In this document: one piece after another, positions 1 to 7,005 of the stretch
How the letters are laid out: every line of letters starts with the position of its first letter
Position numbering within the stretch: the stretch's first letter is position 1
Assembly (NCBI GenBank): GCA_020342025.1
Contig: CP070840.1
Location: 3,361,796 to 3,377,438 of the forward strand
From: Deltaproteobacteria bacterium
Lineage (GTDB): Bacteria; Desulfobacterota; DSM-4660; Desulfatiglandales; HGW-15
Length of the DNA: 15,643 bases
Reading direction: 5' to 3'
The notes under the pieces: model-generated
Told to the model about the DNA's origin: nothing
The model's database searches: none
The model's input: only the letters and a program-made list of their open reading frames with translations
Translations under genes and position numbers: made by a program

Positions 1-1
1 C

Positions 2-691
2 TTTCACCTCCAGCAGGTCCTGGAAGAACTGAAGGGACTGGTTAAACCGGGGACAAAGATTATCTCTACCCATAACGGCTTGGGCACAGAAGATGTGATT
101 GCAGAGGAGTTTGGGGTTGATACCGCCTTCCGCATGTCTCTCAACTTTGGTGTATCGCTGAAAGCACCCGGCGAGGTGGACGTGGCCTTTTTTAACAGAC
201 CCAACTATCTGGGCGCCCTGACAGACGAAAATCGAGAACTGGGCCTGGAGATTGCCAGGGCGCTTACGGAAGGTGGTTTGGACACGCAGTTCGTGGATGA
301 CATCAAACTCCATGTGTGGAGGAAAATGATACATAAATGTTCACTCTCCTCCATATGCGCTGTCACCGACAGGTCTATTGGAGAGATCCTGGAATTCCCA
401 CCCGTCAGAGAGATAGCTGATGCCTGTTTCCAGGAAGCGATGGCCGTCTCTAGGGCCATGGGTTATGACCTGGGAGAGAACTATATCGAATCGTCCATGG
501 GCTATCTGGAGAAGGCGAAGGCCCATAAGGATTCCATGTGTTACGACCTGGCCAATAAGACGCCGACGGAGATAGATTTTCTGGGCGGGAAGATTGTGGA
601 GTATGGCCGCGCCAAGGGGGTCCCAACGCCCTATTTTGCAACTATGACCAACCTGGTTAAGGCCCTCGAAGATAGCTACCTATCAAAATAG
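2..691 (+). CDS. Ketopantoate reductase-like (ApbA/PanE family) oxidoreductase, 5' end missing
   Basis: The frame is open from the window edge, so the start and most of the Rossmann NADPH-binding domain are missing; 229 residues remain. The fragment begins in the end of the nucleotide-binding domain (a HNGLG block, as in ApbA proteins) and continues into the helical ApbA_C domain. Lys at 323-325 in the WRKM block matches the catalytic lysine of PanE, and the TEIDFLGG block contains the conserved Glu. The two Asn residues that bind ketopantoate in E. coli PanE appear to be replaced, by Lys (335-337) and Ser (347-349). The fold assignment is firm, but the substrate may not be 2-dehydropantoate; many members of this family sit in catabolic operons and reduce other 2-oxo acids. 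No terminator follows. The next gene starts 214 bp away and looks separately transcribed. Confidence 0.85.
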   Translation, partial: FHLQQVLEELKGLVKPGTKIISTHNGLGTEDVIAEEFGVDTAFRMSLNFGVSLKAPGEVDVAFFNRPNYLGALTDENRELGLEIARALTEGGLDTQFVDDIKLHVWRKMIHKCSLSSICAVTDRSIGEILEFPPVREIADACFQEAMAVSRAMGYDLGENYIESSMGYLEKAKAHKDSMCYDLANKTPTEIDFLGGKIVEYGRAKGVPTPYFATMTNLVKALEDSYLSK

Positions 692-843
692 CCAATGGGG
701 TCGGCCGCTTGTGAGCCAGCCTTCGCTCTCTGTTACGCGTGTTGCCCATTTAGAAATAAGACATAACTCATAACGACAAAAGCTATCGGCTTACTGGGTC
801 ATCCGGTCGCAAGCTAAACAACGCCACCCCGGCCTTCTTTTCT

Positions 844-872
844 TTGACAAAATGAGGGGAATCTAGTTAATT
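844..872 (+). promoter_or_regulatory. Possible sigma70 promoter for the DUF4230-like gene
   Basis: A perfect TTGACA (844-849) is followed after 17 bp by TTAATT (867-872), only a 3/6 match to the -10 consensus. The start site would fall near 879, giving a leader of about 27 nt before the ATG at 906. The -35 box and spacing are good and the -10 is poor, so this is tentative. The rest of 692-905 holds no gene that I can see. Confidence 0.35.
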
Positions 873-905
873 GGGCCCAGCATACGAAAAAATGGGAGAT
901 GAAAA

Positions 906-1631
906 ATGGACACGGCGCTCATTGCGATAATTATAGGCATTGTTTTGGGGGTTGCAGGATCAATTATAGTAAGAAAGGCCTTTGGCAAGAAAGCTTCTGG
1001 CGAGGGCAGAAAACAACACCAGATCTACGCCTTTGTGGAAAATATGAAATCAGTGGGCGAACTGGTGGTGTTTAAGGCATTCACCAAAGAGATCGTCACA
1101 ACGGCTGAGAACTGGCTTGGGAAGGTGGGAAAGAAGTATCTCACGTGGCTGATGTCCAATATGAAGATGGCCATGGTTTTTCAATTTGAAATAAATTTCT
1201 GGTATGACCTGAAAAGCCGTGATTTTAAAGTGACGGATGCGGGCCAGGACCGGTTCATGATAACAATGCCAAAGTGCCTCTATAACATAAATATAAAGGA
1301 TATCAGCTTTTATGATGAACAGAGTGCCAAGCTCTTGGACTGGCTGTTGCCACCCCTTATCAGCAGAGTGTTCTCAAAGGATTTTACTGAGGAGGACAAG
1401 AACAGGTTAAAGGATGAGGCAAAAATGCAGGCCTCTTCCATGGCAAATCAACTGATCAAGCAGTTAAGTTCGGAGATTGAAAAATCTGCAAGACAGACCA
1501 TGGAGATGTTGGCAAAGAGTTTTGGTGCTGAATCTGTTGTATTGGACTTCAGCGAGTCTCAGTTGCTGGAAAAAGAGGTCACCGATCTTTCCCAAGAGCC
1601 AACCGAGCAACCCACCGCGCCACTGCAATAA
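906..1631 (+). CDS. Membrane-anchored DUF4230-like protein
   Basis: 241 residues. The start is supported by GGGAG at 894-898, 7 nt before the ATG. Residues 3-22 form one hydrophobic segment ending in IVRKAFGKK, so the protein is probably anchored in the inner membrane with the bulk of the chain outside. The body begins with an ENMKSVGELVVFKAF stretch, continues with a beta-rich part (MVFQFEINFWYDL, then FMITMPKCLYNI) and ends in long charged helices rich in Ala, Lys and Glu (about 150-215). This order resembles DUF4230, where a short region about losing or keeping a charge-balanced strand is followed by an 'ITLP' strand and a C-terminal helical segment. The match is from memory and the function of that family is not known. 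The tail is Pro/Thr/Gln-rich and probably disordered. The gene stands alone and converges on the minus-strand gene ending at 1664, 32 bp away. Confidence 0.75.
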   Translation: MDTALIAIIIGIVLGVAGSIIVRKAFGKKASGEGRKQHQIYAFVENMKSVGELVVFKAFTKEIVTTAENWLGKVGKKYLTWLMSNMKMAMVFQFEINFWYDLKSRDFKVTDAGQDRFMITMPKCLYNINIKDISFYDEQSAKLLDWLLPPLISRVFSKDFTEEDKNRLKDEAKMQASSMANQLIKQLSSEIEKSARQTMEMLAKSFGAESVVLDFSESQLLEKEVTDLSQEPTEQPTAPLQ

Positions 1632-1663
1632 GGAATCACTCCTCTAGCTCTAAACAAAACAGC

Positions 1664-1677
1664 TTATGAGCTCATAA
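1664..1677. repeat. 14-bp perfect palindrome over the stop codon of the membrane protein gene
   Basis: TTATGAGCTCATAA equals its own reverse complement. It supplies the TAA stop of the minus-strand gene 1664-2554 and lies between two convergent genes. There is no T-run after it, so it is not a canonical terminator. It belongs to the AGCTCAT-like words seen in several other intergenic regions here. Confidence 0.6.
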
Positions 1678-2554
1678 ACTCATCGCTTCTCTGCGCTGCC
1701 ACACTGAAACTTCTTGAAATGAATTGTGGGACGATGACTATCAAGGTATTGATAGCCAGATGGTCAGGTATGAGCTCAAGGAAGAGATTTGCAACAAGGA
1801 GCCCGCCCAGAATCAGGATAATCAGCAAGGCCTCCTCCTGCCTGAGTTGTTGATGGGAGTACTTGGCAATGAGCATTCTGGCGTGCTTTCTCACTTCCCT
1901 CCATCTTTCCTCTAGCGGCTGGTTCCTATACCAGGGAATGGGAATCAGTGCCATAATATAAATGGCGTGAATGACAATGTAAGAAAAGACCATCCCGGTC
2001 ATTAAGACATCCACGAATCCCAGTCGGGATGCACTGATCTGATCGAAGAAAAAGGAAAGGTTCCAGAATGGGAACTGGGCCAGACCGAGGAACACGATCA
2101 TGAGAAGGAACCAGGTGTAGAAGAGAAGTGTCAATCCAGGTCCCACAACGTGATCAATGAATGCCATCAAGTTAACGCTTATGGTCATGGGGATGAGGAT
2201 CAGGCAGATGAGGAGCTTTATCTTGAAAGAAAACATGGGAAAATAGGCGAAGAAGAGATACCAGAGGGCCATGTTGAGGACCAGTAACGTCTTTTCGCTG
2301 ACCACCGGCATGATCTTCTTCCGGGAAAAGATGCCGAAGACGCCCGTGAAGACTGTGAGACCTATAAAAATATGCGTGTATAGACCAACTTCAGGCGCCT
2401 TTAAGAGTCCAACCCCAAAAAAGGCGAGACCTGCACTTAGAGCTATCAGAAGCTTAGTGCCCAGTTCCTCTGCAGCGAGCCCAACCAATAGTAAGGATTC
2501 CAGGACAACACCGAATCCAAACACGACGCAGAGAATAAGCCTCATCTCGTCCAT
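1664..2554 (-). CDS. Multi-spanning integral membrane protein, family not recognised
   Basis: 296 residues with about eight strongly hydrophobic segments. Approximate positions are 4-26, 33-51, 58-76, 88-105, 110-133, 138-160, 182-208 and 243-286, the last long enough for two. A charged loop at about 213-240 (rich in Arg, Glu, His and Gln) separates the last two hydrophobic blocks. I do not recognise a family motif. The ATG at 2554 is preceded by a GGAGG about 13 nt upstream, which is a loose spacing; an alternative Met lies at codon 4. It is 54 bp downstream of the archaemetzincin-like gene on the same strand, so the two probably form one transcript. The C-terminal codons run into a 14-bp palindrome, which suggests the very end of the protein is not conserved. 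Confidence 0.8.
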   Translation of the reverse strand: MDEMRLILCVVFGFGVVLESLLLVGLAAEELGTKLLIALSAGLAFFGVGLLKAPEVGLYTHIFIGLTVFTGVFGIFSRKKIMPVVSEKTLLVLNMALWYLFFAYFPMFSFKIKLLICLILIPMTISVNLMAFIDHVVGPGLTLLFYTWFLLMIVFLGLAQFPFWNLSFFFDQISASRLGFVDVLMTGMVFSYIVIHAIYIMALIPIPWYRNQPLEERWREVRKHARMLIAKYSHQQLRQEEALLIILILGGLLVANLFLELIPDHLAINTLIVIVPQFISRSFSVAAQRSDEFMSS

Positions 2555-2608
2555 TTAGGCTTTCACGCCTCCAATCCTACTTTCGTCCCCCTTGCACCTT
2601 ATTTTCGC

Positions 2609-3241
2609 TCAGACCGCAAGACCGTCTTCTAGTAATTTGGTCAAAGGGTTCCTGTAAGCGTGAATTTTTTCCAAGAAATGCGAGCACGCGTCACAAAATT
2701 GCAGACCTCGGCCATCAATAATCGCTCTCACATACCCCCAATAACCGAATTTGTTAAATTCTCCTTTACTCATGGGACACAAGGATCCGTCTCGCGTTGT
2801 CTTGTATGAACCATGATCTATGAGGCCAAGATTGTGGCCCACCTCGTGTAGAGACACCTTTAGCGTTCGGTCGATAAACAGGTCATAATCCTTTGAGGAC
2901 TCCATCTCGTTGGGCGTTAGCTTTTTTGTGGAAACCACGGCCACGTCATTTTGAGGATTCTTGCCGCCAAAGATTGTTTTGTAGAACTCGTCTTCATCAT
3001 CGGTCGTTAGGTCTGCATCGGTGATCCCCAGGATGTGTCCACCAAATTCCTCGTGGAGTACTTTTGTTAATAGAAAGGCATCAATACTATCCATGACAGG
3101 GGTATCATGATGGGACAGACTGAATTCCTCTATAATGCCTTCAAACGCCCCCAGGATTCTATTCCCAATTTCTTTGAGGCTACTGAAAGTGATATTGTTG
3201 CCCACACGCACGATGTTCAAAACTGGAGTTTTGCTTTCCAT
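2609..3241 (-). CDS. Archaemetzincin-like zinc metallopeptidase (M54-type) with altered zinc site
   Basis: 210 residues, close to the usual size for bacterial and archaeal archaemetzincins. The central block GGHILGITDADL (68-78) followed by a VAVVS strand (100-104) matches the region before the catalytic helix in that family. The metal site reads H132-E-V-G-H136-N-L-G139-L-I-D142-H143. This keeps the HExxHxxG helix, but Asp142 occupies the place of the third His, with a His one residue later. Family members have a Cys right after the third His; that Cys is absent here, while C155-P-M157 and C183-x-x-C186 remain, as in the structural zinc site. There is no signal peptide, so it is predicted to be cytoplasmic. 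The ATG at 3241 directly follows an in-frame TAA, so the frame cannot begin earlier unless that stop is bypassed. Likely cotranscribed with the downstream membrane protein. Confidence 0.8.
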   Translation of the reverse strand: MESKTPVLNIVRVGNNITFSSLKEIGNRILGAFEGIIEEFSLSHHDTPVMDSIDAFLLTKVLHEEFGGHILGITDADLTTDDEDEFYKTIFGGKNPQNDVAVVSTKKLTPNEMESSKDYDLFIDRTLKVSLHEVGHNLGLIDHGSYKTTRDGSLCPMSKGEFNKFGYWGYVRAIIDGRGLQFCDACSHFLEKIHAYRNPLTKLLEDGLAV

Positions 3242-3259
3242 TTACCCGAAAAAGACCAT
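3242..3259 (-). promoter_or_regulatory. Five-codon leader ORF abutting the metallopeptidase start
   Basis: On the minus strand a GAGAGG ribosome-binding sequence lies 4 nt before an ATG at 3259-3257. This opens a frame of five codons (Met-Val-Phe-Phe-Gly) and a TAA at 3244-3242. The peptidase ATG follows immediately and in the same frame, and has no good ribosome-binding sequence of its own except this one. It may therefore be translated by reinitiation after the leader. Alternatively the TAA is a recent nonsense change or a sequence error in what was the true N-terminus. Confidence 0.45.
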
Positions 3260-3308
3260 CTCACCTCTCTTTGCCGCAGCGATCTTGATCGCCGTAATAA
3301 TAATAAAT

Positions 3309-3337
3309 ATTATACCAAGTTCAAAAAATAGTTTCCA
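3309..3337 (-). promoter_or_regulatory. Extended -10 sigma70 promoter for the metallopeptidase/membrane protein unit
   Basis: Read on the minus strand: TGGAAA (-35, 4/6, at 3337-3332), a 17-bp spacer, and a perfect TATAAT (3314-3309) preceded by TGG, the extended -10 element. The start site would lie near 3302, leaving a leader of about 60 nt that contains the five-codon leader ORF. Confidence 0.6.
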
Positions 3338-3368
3338 GTCGCTGCCAGCCCTGATGTATATTGGGACT

Positions 3369-3397
3369 ATTTCACTGGGGCCTCTACCCCGAGAAAT
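3369..3397. repeat. Palindromic ATTTC/GGGG element (hairpin)
   Basis: ATTTC (3369-3373) and GGGG (3377-3380) are mirrored by CCCC (3387-3390) and GAAAT (3393-3397), giving a stem with a small internal loop and a 6-nt apical loop. The right arm CCCCGAGAAAT recurs exactly at 4536-4546, at the edge of the repeat downstream of the OmpA gene. It lies in the 391-bp gap 3242-3632, which otherwise holds two divergent promoters and repeat copy A, and no gene I can support. Confidence 0.5.
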
Positions 3398-3415
3398 GTT
3401 GGAGACCCTGTCTGT

Positions 3416-3444
3416 TTGACGTAGGATGACATATTCGGTATATA
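3416..3444 (+). promoter_or_regulatory. Sigma70-type promoter for the OmpA-family lipoprotein gene
   Basis: TTGACG (5/6) at 3416-3421, a 17-bp spacer, and TATATA (4/6) at 3439-3444. Transcription would start near 3451 and give a long leader of about 180 nt that includes repeat copy A. It diverges from the minus-strand promoter at 3309-3337. Confidence 0.45.
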
Positions 3445-3505
3445 GGGGCTACTCGGGGCTTCGGTCGTTTAGACTGGAAAGCCATGTTTGTGCCACCCGC
3501 CTGAT

Positions 3506-3574
3506 GAAATTTTCACCCTGACTGCCCTGGAGCTCCGGAAGTTCCTACGGGCGTTGAATCTCTTCCGGATTCAA
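3506..3574 (+). repeat. Diverged intergenic repeat, copy A (upstream of the OmpA gene)
   Basis: Aligned by eye without gaps to 4542-4610, 48 of 69 positions agree, and 44 of the first 60. Both copies open with GAAATTTT and share CCTA-CGG-GTT-AATCT further in. The matching continues in broken form: copy A is followed by ATTTCACTGGGG at 3589-3600 and copy B by ATTTCAATGGGG at 4636-4647. Copy A lies in the predicted leader of the OmpA-family gene. Confidence 0.6.
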
Positions 3575-3632
3575 GGGGGGCGCAGCCATTTCACTGGGGA
3601 CGAACTCATCGGCTCGAGCTTCGGAGGGAATC

Positions 3633-4502
3633 ATGGAAAGGAAAATAGGGGTCTGCGGTCTGTTCCTGTTCGTTTTGACGGTTGTCGTCTCAGGGAGTTG
3701 TGTAAGTGAGGAGAAGTATAGGATGAAGGAGCGAGAGAGTGAAAAATTATCTGGCCAACTGACGTCCTTGAAATCAGAAAAGAATGACCTGGAGAAGGAG
3801 AGAACAGAGCTGCGACTGAAGGTGCTTTCCCTTGAGGGAGAAATGACCCGACTGAAACAAGATAATACAAATCTCGAGGAGATCTTGAAGGCCAAATCGG
3901 GCACGCTGAGCAAAGAGATTGCCGATTTGAGAAAACAAAACAAGACTCTGAGGGAAGAGAATGAGGCCCTTCAGGCCAAGGCAAAGGCTTTAGAGGTGGA
4001 GAAGACAGAAGAGATACTTGGTGTCAAGACCATGTATGAAGATTTGGTGCAGGATATGGAGTCGGAGATAAAGAAGGGCAAGATTACAATCACGCAACTG
4101 AAGGGAAAATTGAAGGTGAACATGGTGGATGAAATCCTGTTTGATTCGGGAAGAGCCACCATAAAGGCACAGGGTGTTAAGGTGTTGGAGCGTGTTGGGA
4201 AGGTTTTATTAAACGTGAAGGATCAGACGATTCGTATTGAAGGCCACACGGACAATGTTCCCATCGGGCCTGAACTGGCGAAAAGATACCCGACAAATTG
4301 GGAACTCTCAGTGGCCCGGGCCATCGCTGTTGCCAGATATTTGCAGGAAGAAGTGGGTGTGGATCCCCGCTTGATCTCAGCAACAGGTCATGGTCAATAC
4401 CAACCCATTGCCTCTAATGAAACTGAACAGGGACGGACCAGGAATCGACGAATTGAAATCGTGCTTGTTCCAAAGGACATTGCACCATCAGAAAGAAAAT
4501 AA
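3633..4502 (+). CDS. OmpA/MotB-type peptidoglycan-binding lipoprotein with long coiled coil
   Basis: 289 residues. The ATG has GGAGGG ending 5 nt upstream. Residues 5-22 form a signal peptide followed by Cys23 (GSC), a plausible though imperfect lipobox because position -3 is Ser. Residues about 28-150 are heptad-rich with many Lys, Glu and Leu, a long coiled coil that would span part of the periplasm. The OmpA C-terminal domain runs from about 162 to 280, with ILFDSGRA (168-175), EGHTDN (203-208), the NWELSVARA block (222-230) and GRTRNRRIEI (267-276). The last three form the diaminopimelate-binding site of peptidoglycan. NWELSxARA is shared with MotB and related envelope proteins, but the single lipid anchor and coiled coil argue for a structural or scaffolding lipoprotein rather than a flagellar stator. 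It stands between two copies of one repeat and has its own promoter. Confidence 0.9.
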   Translation: MERKIGVCGLFLFVLTVVVSGSCVSEEKYRMKERESEKLSGQLTSLKSEKNDLEKERTELRLKVLSLEGEMTRLKQDNTNLEEILKAKSGTLSKEIADLRKQNKTLREENEALQAKAKALEVEKTEEILGVKTMYEDLVQDMESEIKKGKITITQLKGKLKVNMVDEILFDSGRATIKAQGVKVLERVGKVLLNVKDQTIRIEGHTDNVPIGPELAKRYPTNWELSVARAIAVARYLQEEVGVDPRLISATGHGQYQPIASNETEQGRTRNRRIEIVLVPKDIAPSERK

Positions 4503-4541
4503 CGCTGATAAATCAATTCCAATAAGAAATACTTGCCCCGA

Positions 4542-4610
4542 GAAATTTTTACCCCAACTGTCCTGTATGTCCAAAAGATCCTAACGGGGTTAAATCTTTA
4601 CCCTGTTGTA
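4542..4610 (+). repeat. Diverged intergenic repeat, copy B (downstream of the OmpA gene)
   Basis: Ungapped partner of 3506-3574 (48/69 matching positions by eye), in the same orientation, starting 40 bp after the OmpA-family stop codon. It is preceded by CCCCGA, which joins to form the 11-bp word CCCCGAGAAAT found also at 3387-3397. Confidence 0.6.
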
Positions 4611-4616
4611 TGTTTA

Positions 4617-4647
4617 CCCCATGAAATCGAAGAGTATTTCAATGGGG
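4617..4647. repeat. Palindromic GGGG/GAAAT hairpin after repeat copy B
   Basis: CCCCATGAAAT (4617-4627) pairs with ATTTCAATGGGG (4636-4647), with one bulged A and an 8-nt loop. It uses the same words as the hairpin at 3369-3397 but with the arms in reverse order. No T-run follows, so it is better read as a repeat element than as an intrinsic terminator, although it could stabilise the OmpA-gene mRNA end. Confidence 0.55.
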
Positions 4648-4775
4648 CGTCAGCCTATCCAACGGGGCCCTTGGCGCCATGAATGATGGCCTCTGAGCAA
4701 AACAAATGGCGACTGACGAGTGACAAATGACCCTCTTTGCCATCAGTCCGCAAAACCGGGAAAGGAGAATATAGC

Positions 4776-5354
4776 GTGCGCTGTTTCAGGTCTTTTCAGA
4801 TGATATGGGGTGTGTTTGCGATAACACTTTTGCCATTCCAAATTTCGGCACAACCTAAAGATGTAAAGGGATGGAACAAGGCCCGATGGGGAATGACAGA
4901 GAGAGAAATCGAAAATGCGTTCAAAGGAAAAGTTGAACGGAGGGGGGAGCCCATCATAGACAAAAAGGAAGGGATACATGTATACCAGGAAATCCATGAC
5001 CAGACTTTTGCTAACACAAAATTTACGGTAAGCTTTGTCATGGATGACAAGACGGATCAACTCAAAGAGGTTGTGCTAACACCCAAGGGGAGTCATTTCA
5101 AAATGCTCTTTGAGATTTTGGAAAACAAACTGGTCACAAAATATGGTCCTGTAACCCATAAGGACAAAGATGATATTGAAATGGAAAAACTGGGCAAAAA
5201 TGGGTATGGGCAGGACCAAATCAGCCGAACCTGGAGATTTCCATCGACTATCGTGACACTCGAATACTGGGTTTACGGTATGGGTAGTGGCAAAGTGGAT
5301 GATGGGGTCACTTTAATATATAAAGAGAATGTGGCGTCAAGGGGCAAACGCTAA
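4776..5354 (+). CDS. Small secreted (periplasmic) protein of unknown family
   Basis: 192 residues from a GTG start, chosen because AAGGAG lies 8-9 nt upstream and because it places the signal peptide correctly; the frame is open further upstream to a TTG without any ribosome-binding sequence. Residues 2-25 are basic then hydrophobic and end in an ISA-QP cleavage site. The mature part begins with KGWNKARWGMTEREIENAF, a W-G-M-(T/S)-x-x-E pattern seen in many small secreted proteins of this kind of bacterium, followed by alternating strands and no cysteines. I know no function for it. It lies 54 bp upstream of the acyl-CoA synthetase gene on the same strand and could be cotranscribed, though the two products have no obvious link. 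No clear promoter was found in 4648-4775. Confidence 0.75.
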   Translation: MRCFRSFQMIWGVFAITLLPFQISAQPKDVKGWNKARWGMTEREIENAFKGKVERRGEPIIDKKEGIHVYQEIHDQTFANTKFTVSFVMDDKTDQLKEVVLTPKGSHFKMLFEILENKLVTKYGPVTHKDKDDIEMEKLGKNGYGQDQISRTWRFPSTIVTLEYWVYGMGSGKVDDGVTLIYKENVASRGKR

Positions 5355-5408
5355 GTTAGGAGCCACTCTTTTTAAATCATCTATCCACTGAACGGAAAGG
5401 AGAGGACC

Positions 5409-6926
5409 ATGAACATAGGCACACTCTTGCCTCGGCATGCCCGCTACAGGCCCGATCATCTGGCGTTTATTATCGGAGAGCTTCGGTTCACCTATCGTGA
5501 ATTCAATGCCTATGTGAACAAGCTCTCAAACGCGCTCCTTGATCAGGGCGTTCGTAAAGGAGAAAAGATGGCCACGATTCTCCCGAACTGCCAGGAACTG
5601 ATGGCGGCCTATTGGGCCGCCGCGAAGACGGGCATTGTCATTGTGCCCTGCAGTACTTTGCTCCAGGAAAGCGGATTATCAAACTTGCTCCAGGATTCAG
5701 ATACGGTCATCGTCATTGCAGATGGCGCCTTTGCGGAGAGCCTGGATCGAATCCGCGGAGACCTCTCACAACTCCGGGATGTGGTCCTGGTTCGTGGCGA
5801 GCCGCGTCAGGGATTTCTCAACTACGACGCATTTATCGGCAGAGCCTCTGAAGAAAATCCCCAAGATCCGGGATTGACCGATTCAGACGTCTATAACATC
5901 ATGTATTCCAGTGGTACCACCGGGGCACCCAAAGGAATCGTTCATACCCATTACATCCGGGCCATGTACTGCACTCTCTTCGCTTCCGCCTGGCGGATGA
6001 CGCCCGAGAGTGTGGCGCTTCACGCCGGTTCAATCGTGTTTAATGGCGCCATGCTGGATCTGATGCCCTGGATGTATCTGGGATGCACATACATTCTCCA
6101 CGAGGCTTTTAATGCAGAAACGGTGATTTGGGACATTGAGAGGCAAAAGGTGACCCACATCGTCATGGTGCCTTCTCAGATTATAGCCATTCTCAACAGT
6201 CTGGCGTTTGACCCGAAGGCACTCCAATCCCTGGAGATGATTCATAACGTGGGCGCCCCCCTTCACCTTGAATACAAGAATCGATTAAACGAACTGCTTC
6301 CGGGCCGGTTCTATGAGCTCTACGGCCTGACCGAGGGGTTCATCACGGTCTTGGACAAGCACGACGCTGTTCGAAAGGTGGGTTCGGTGGGTGTCCCGCC
6401 CGCCTTTTTTGAGATGCGGATTCTCAACGAGGAGGGGCAGGAGTGTGGAGTCGGCGAGATTGGTCAGATCTGTGGCAAGGGTCCCACCGTGATGACCGGT
6501 TATTACAAAGGGAACGATCTTACAGAACAGGCGATCATTGACGGTTTGGTCCATACCGGCGATGCTGGCTATGTGGATGAAGACGGGTATCTCTATCTTG
6601 TTGATCGCATCAAAGACATGATCATAAGCGGCGGCGTGAATGTGTATCCAAAGGACATCGAAGAGATCGTGATCCAGCACCCTGGCATCGAAGAGGTGGC
6701 CGTTTTTGGTGTGCCGGACGAAAGGTGGGGTGAAACGCCGGTGGCCGCTGTGGTCCCTCGAAAAGGGGAGGCCATTGAGGCCAATGAGATCAGGGAATGG
6801 ATAAACAGCCGTGTGGACGCCAAGTTCCAGCGCGTCACGGATGTGGTTGTCATGGAGGCCTTCCCACGCAACGTGGCTGGCAAAATCTTGAAGCGGGAGA
6901 TGCGGGATAACTATCAGAAGGCATAG
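5409..6926 (+). CDS. Acyl-CoA synthetase (AMP-forming, FadD-like)
   Basis: 505 residues, typical of medium/long-chain or aromatic acyl-CoA ligases. AAGGAGAGG ends 3 nt before the ATG. All class I adenylate-forming motifs are present: the phosphate loop YSSGTTGAPKG (166-176), YGLTEG (305-310), TGD (383-385, Asp binding the ribose of AMP), DRIKDMI (from 399, the hinge into the C-terminal domain), the GGVNVYPKDIEE block that binds CoA, and NVAGKILKRE with the catalytic Lys492. The enzyme activates a carboxylic acid to acyl-AMP and then to acyl-CoA in the cytoplasm. The sequence does not show the substrate; fatty, aryl-alkanoic or aromatic acids are all possible. Nearby genes (dehydratase-like protein, MFS carrier) fit carboxylic acid catabolism. 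Confidence 0.93.
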   Translation: MNIGTLLPRHARYRPDHLAFIIGELRFTYREFNAYVNKLSNALLDQGVRKGEKMATILPNCQELMAAYWAAAKTGIVIVPCSTLLQESGLSNLLQDSDTVIVIADGAFAESLDRIRGDLSQLRDVVLVRGEPRQGFLNYDAFIGRASEENPQDPGLTDSDVYNIMYSSGTTGAPKGIVHTHYIRAMYCTLFASAWRMTPESVALHAGSIVFNGAMLDLMPWMYLGCTYILHEAFNAETVIWDIERQKVTHIVMVPSQIIAILNSLAFDPKALQSLEMIHNVGAPLHLEYKNRLNELLPGRFYELYGLTEGFITVLDKHDAVRKVGSVGVPPAFFEMRILNEEGQECGVGEIGQICGKGPTVMTGYYKGNDLTEQAIIDGLVHTGDAGYVDEDGYLYLVDRIKDMIISGGVNVYPKDIEEIVIQHPGIEEVAVFGVPDERWGETPVAAVVPRKGEAIEANEIREWINSRVDAKFQRVTDVVVMEAFPRNVAGKILKREMRDNYQKA

Positions 6927-7005
6927 GTCCGGCCCATATCACCCCTCATAATCTTTTCACAGCCCGCCCCTCATTTCACTTGACATTTTTTTTCGAATAA
7001 CCATG

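Noticed and set aside
3135..3419. Plus-strand frame of 94 codons with a hydrophobic segment
   Set aside because: Its first third is antisense to the metallopeptidase and the hydrophobic part is an AT-rich promoter region; no start signals are seen.
3488..3709. Plus-strand frame of 73 codons over repeat copy A
   Set aside because: It overlaps the start of the OmpA-family gene out of frame and has no ribosome-binding sequence. The similarity of its first codons to the frame at repeat copy B is recorded as part of the repeat finding.
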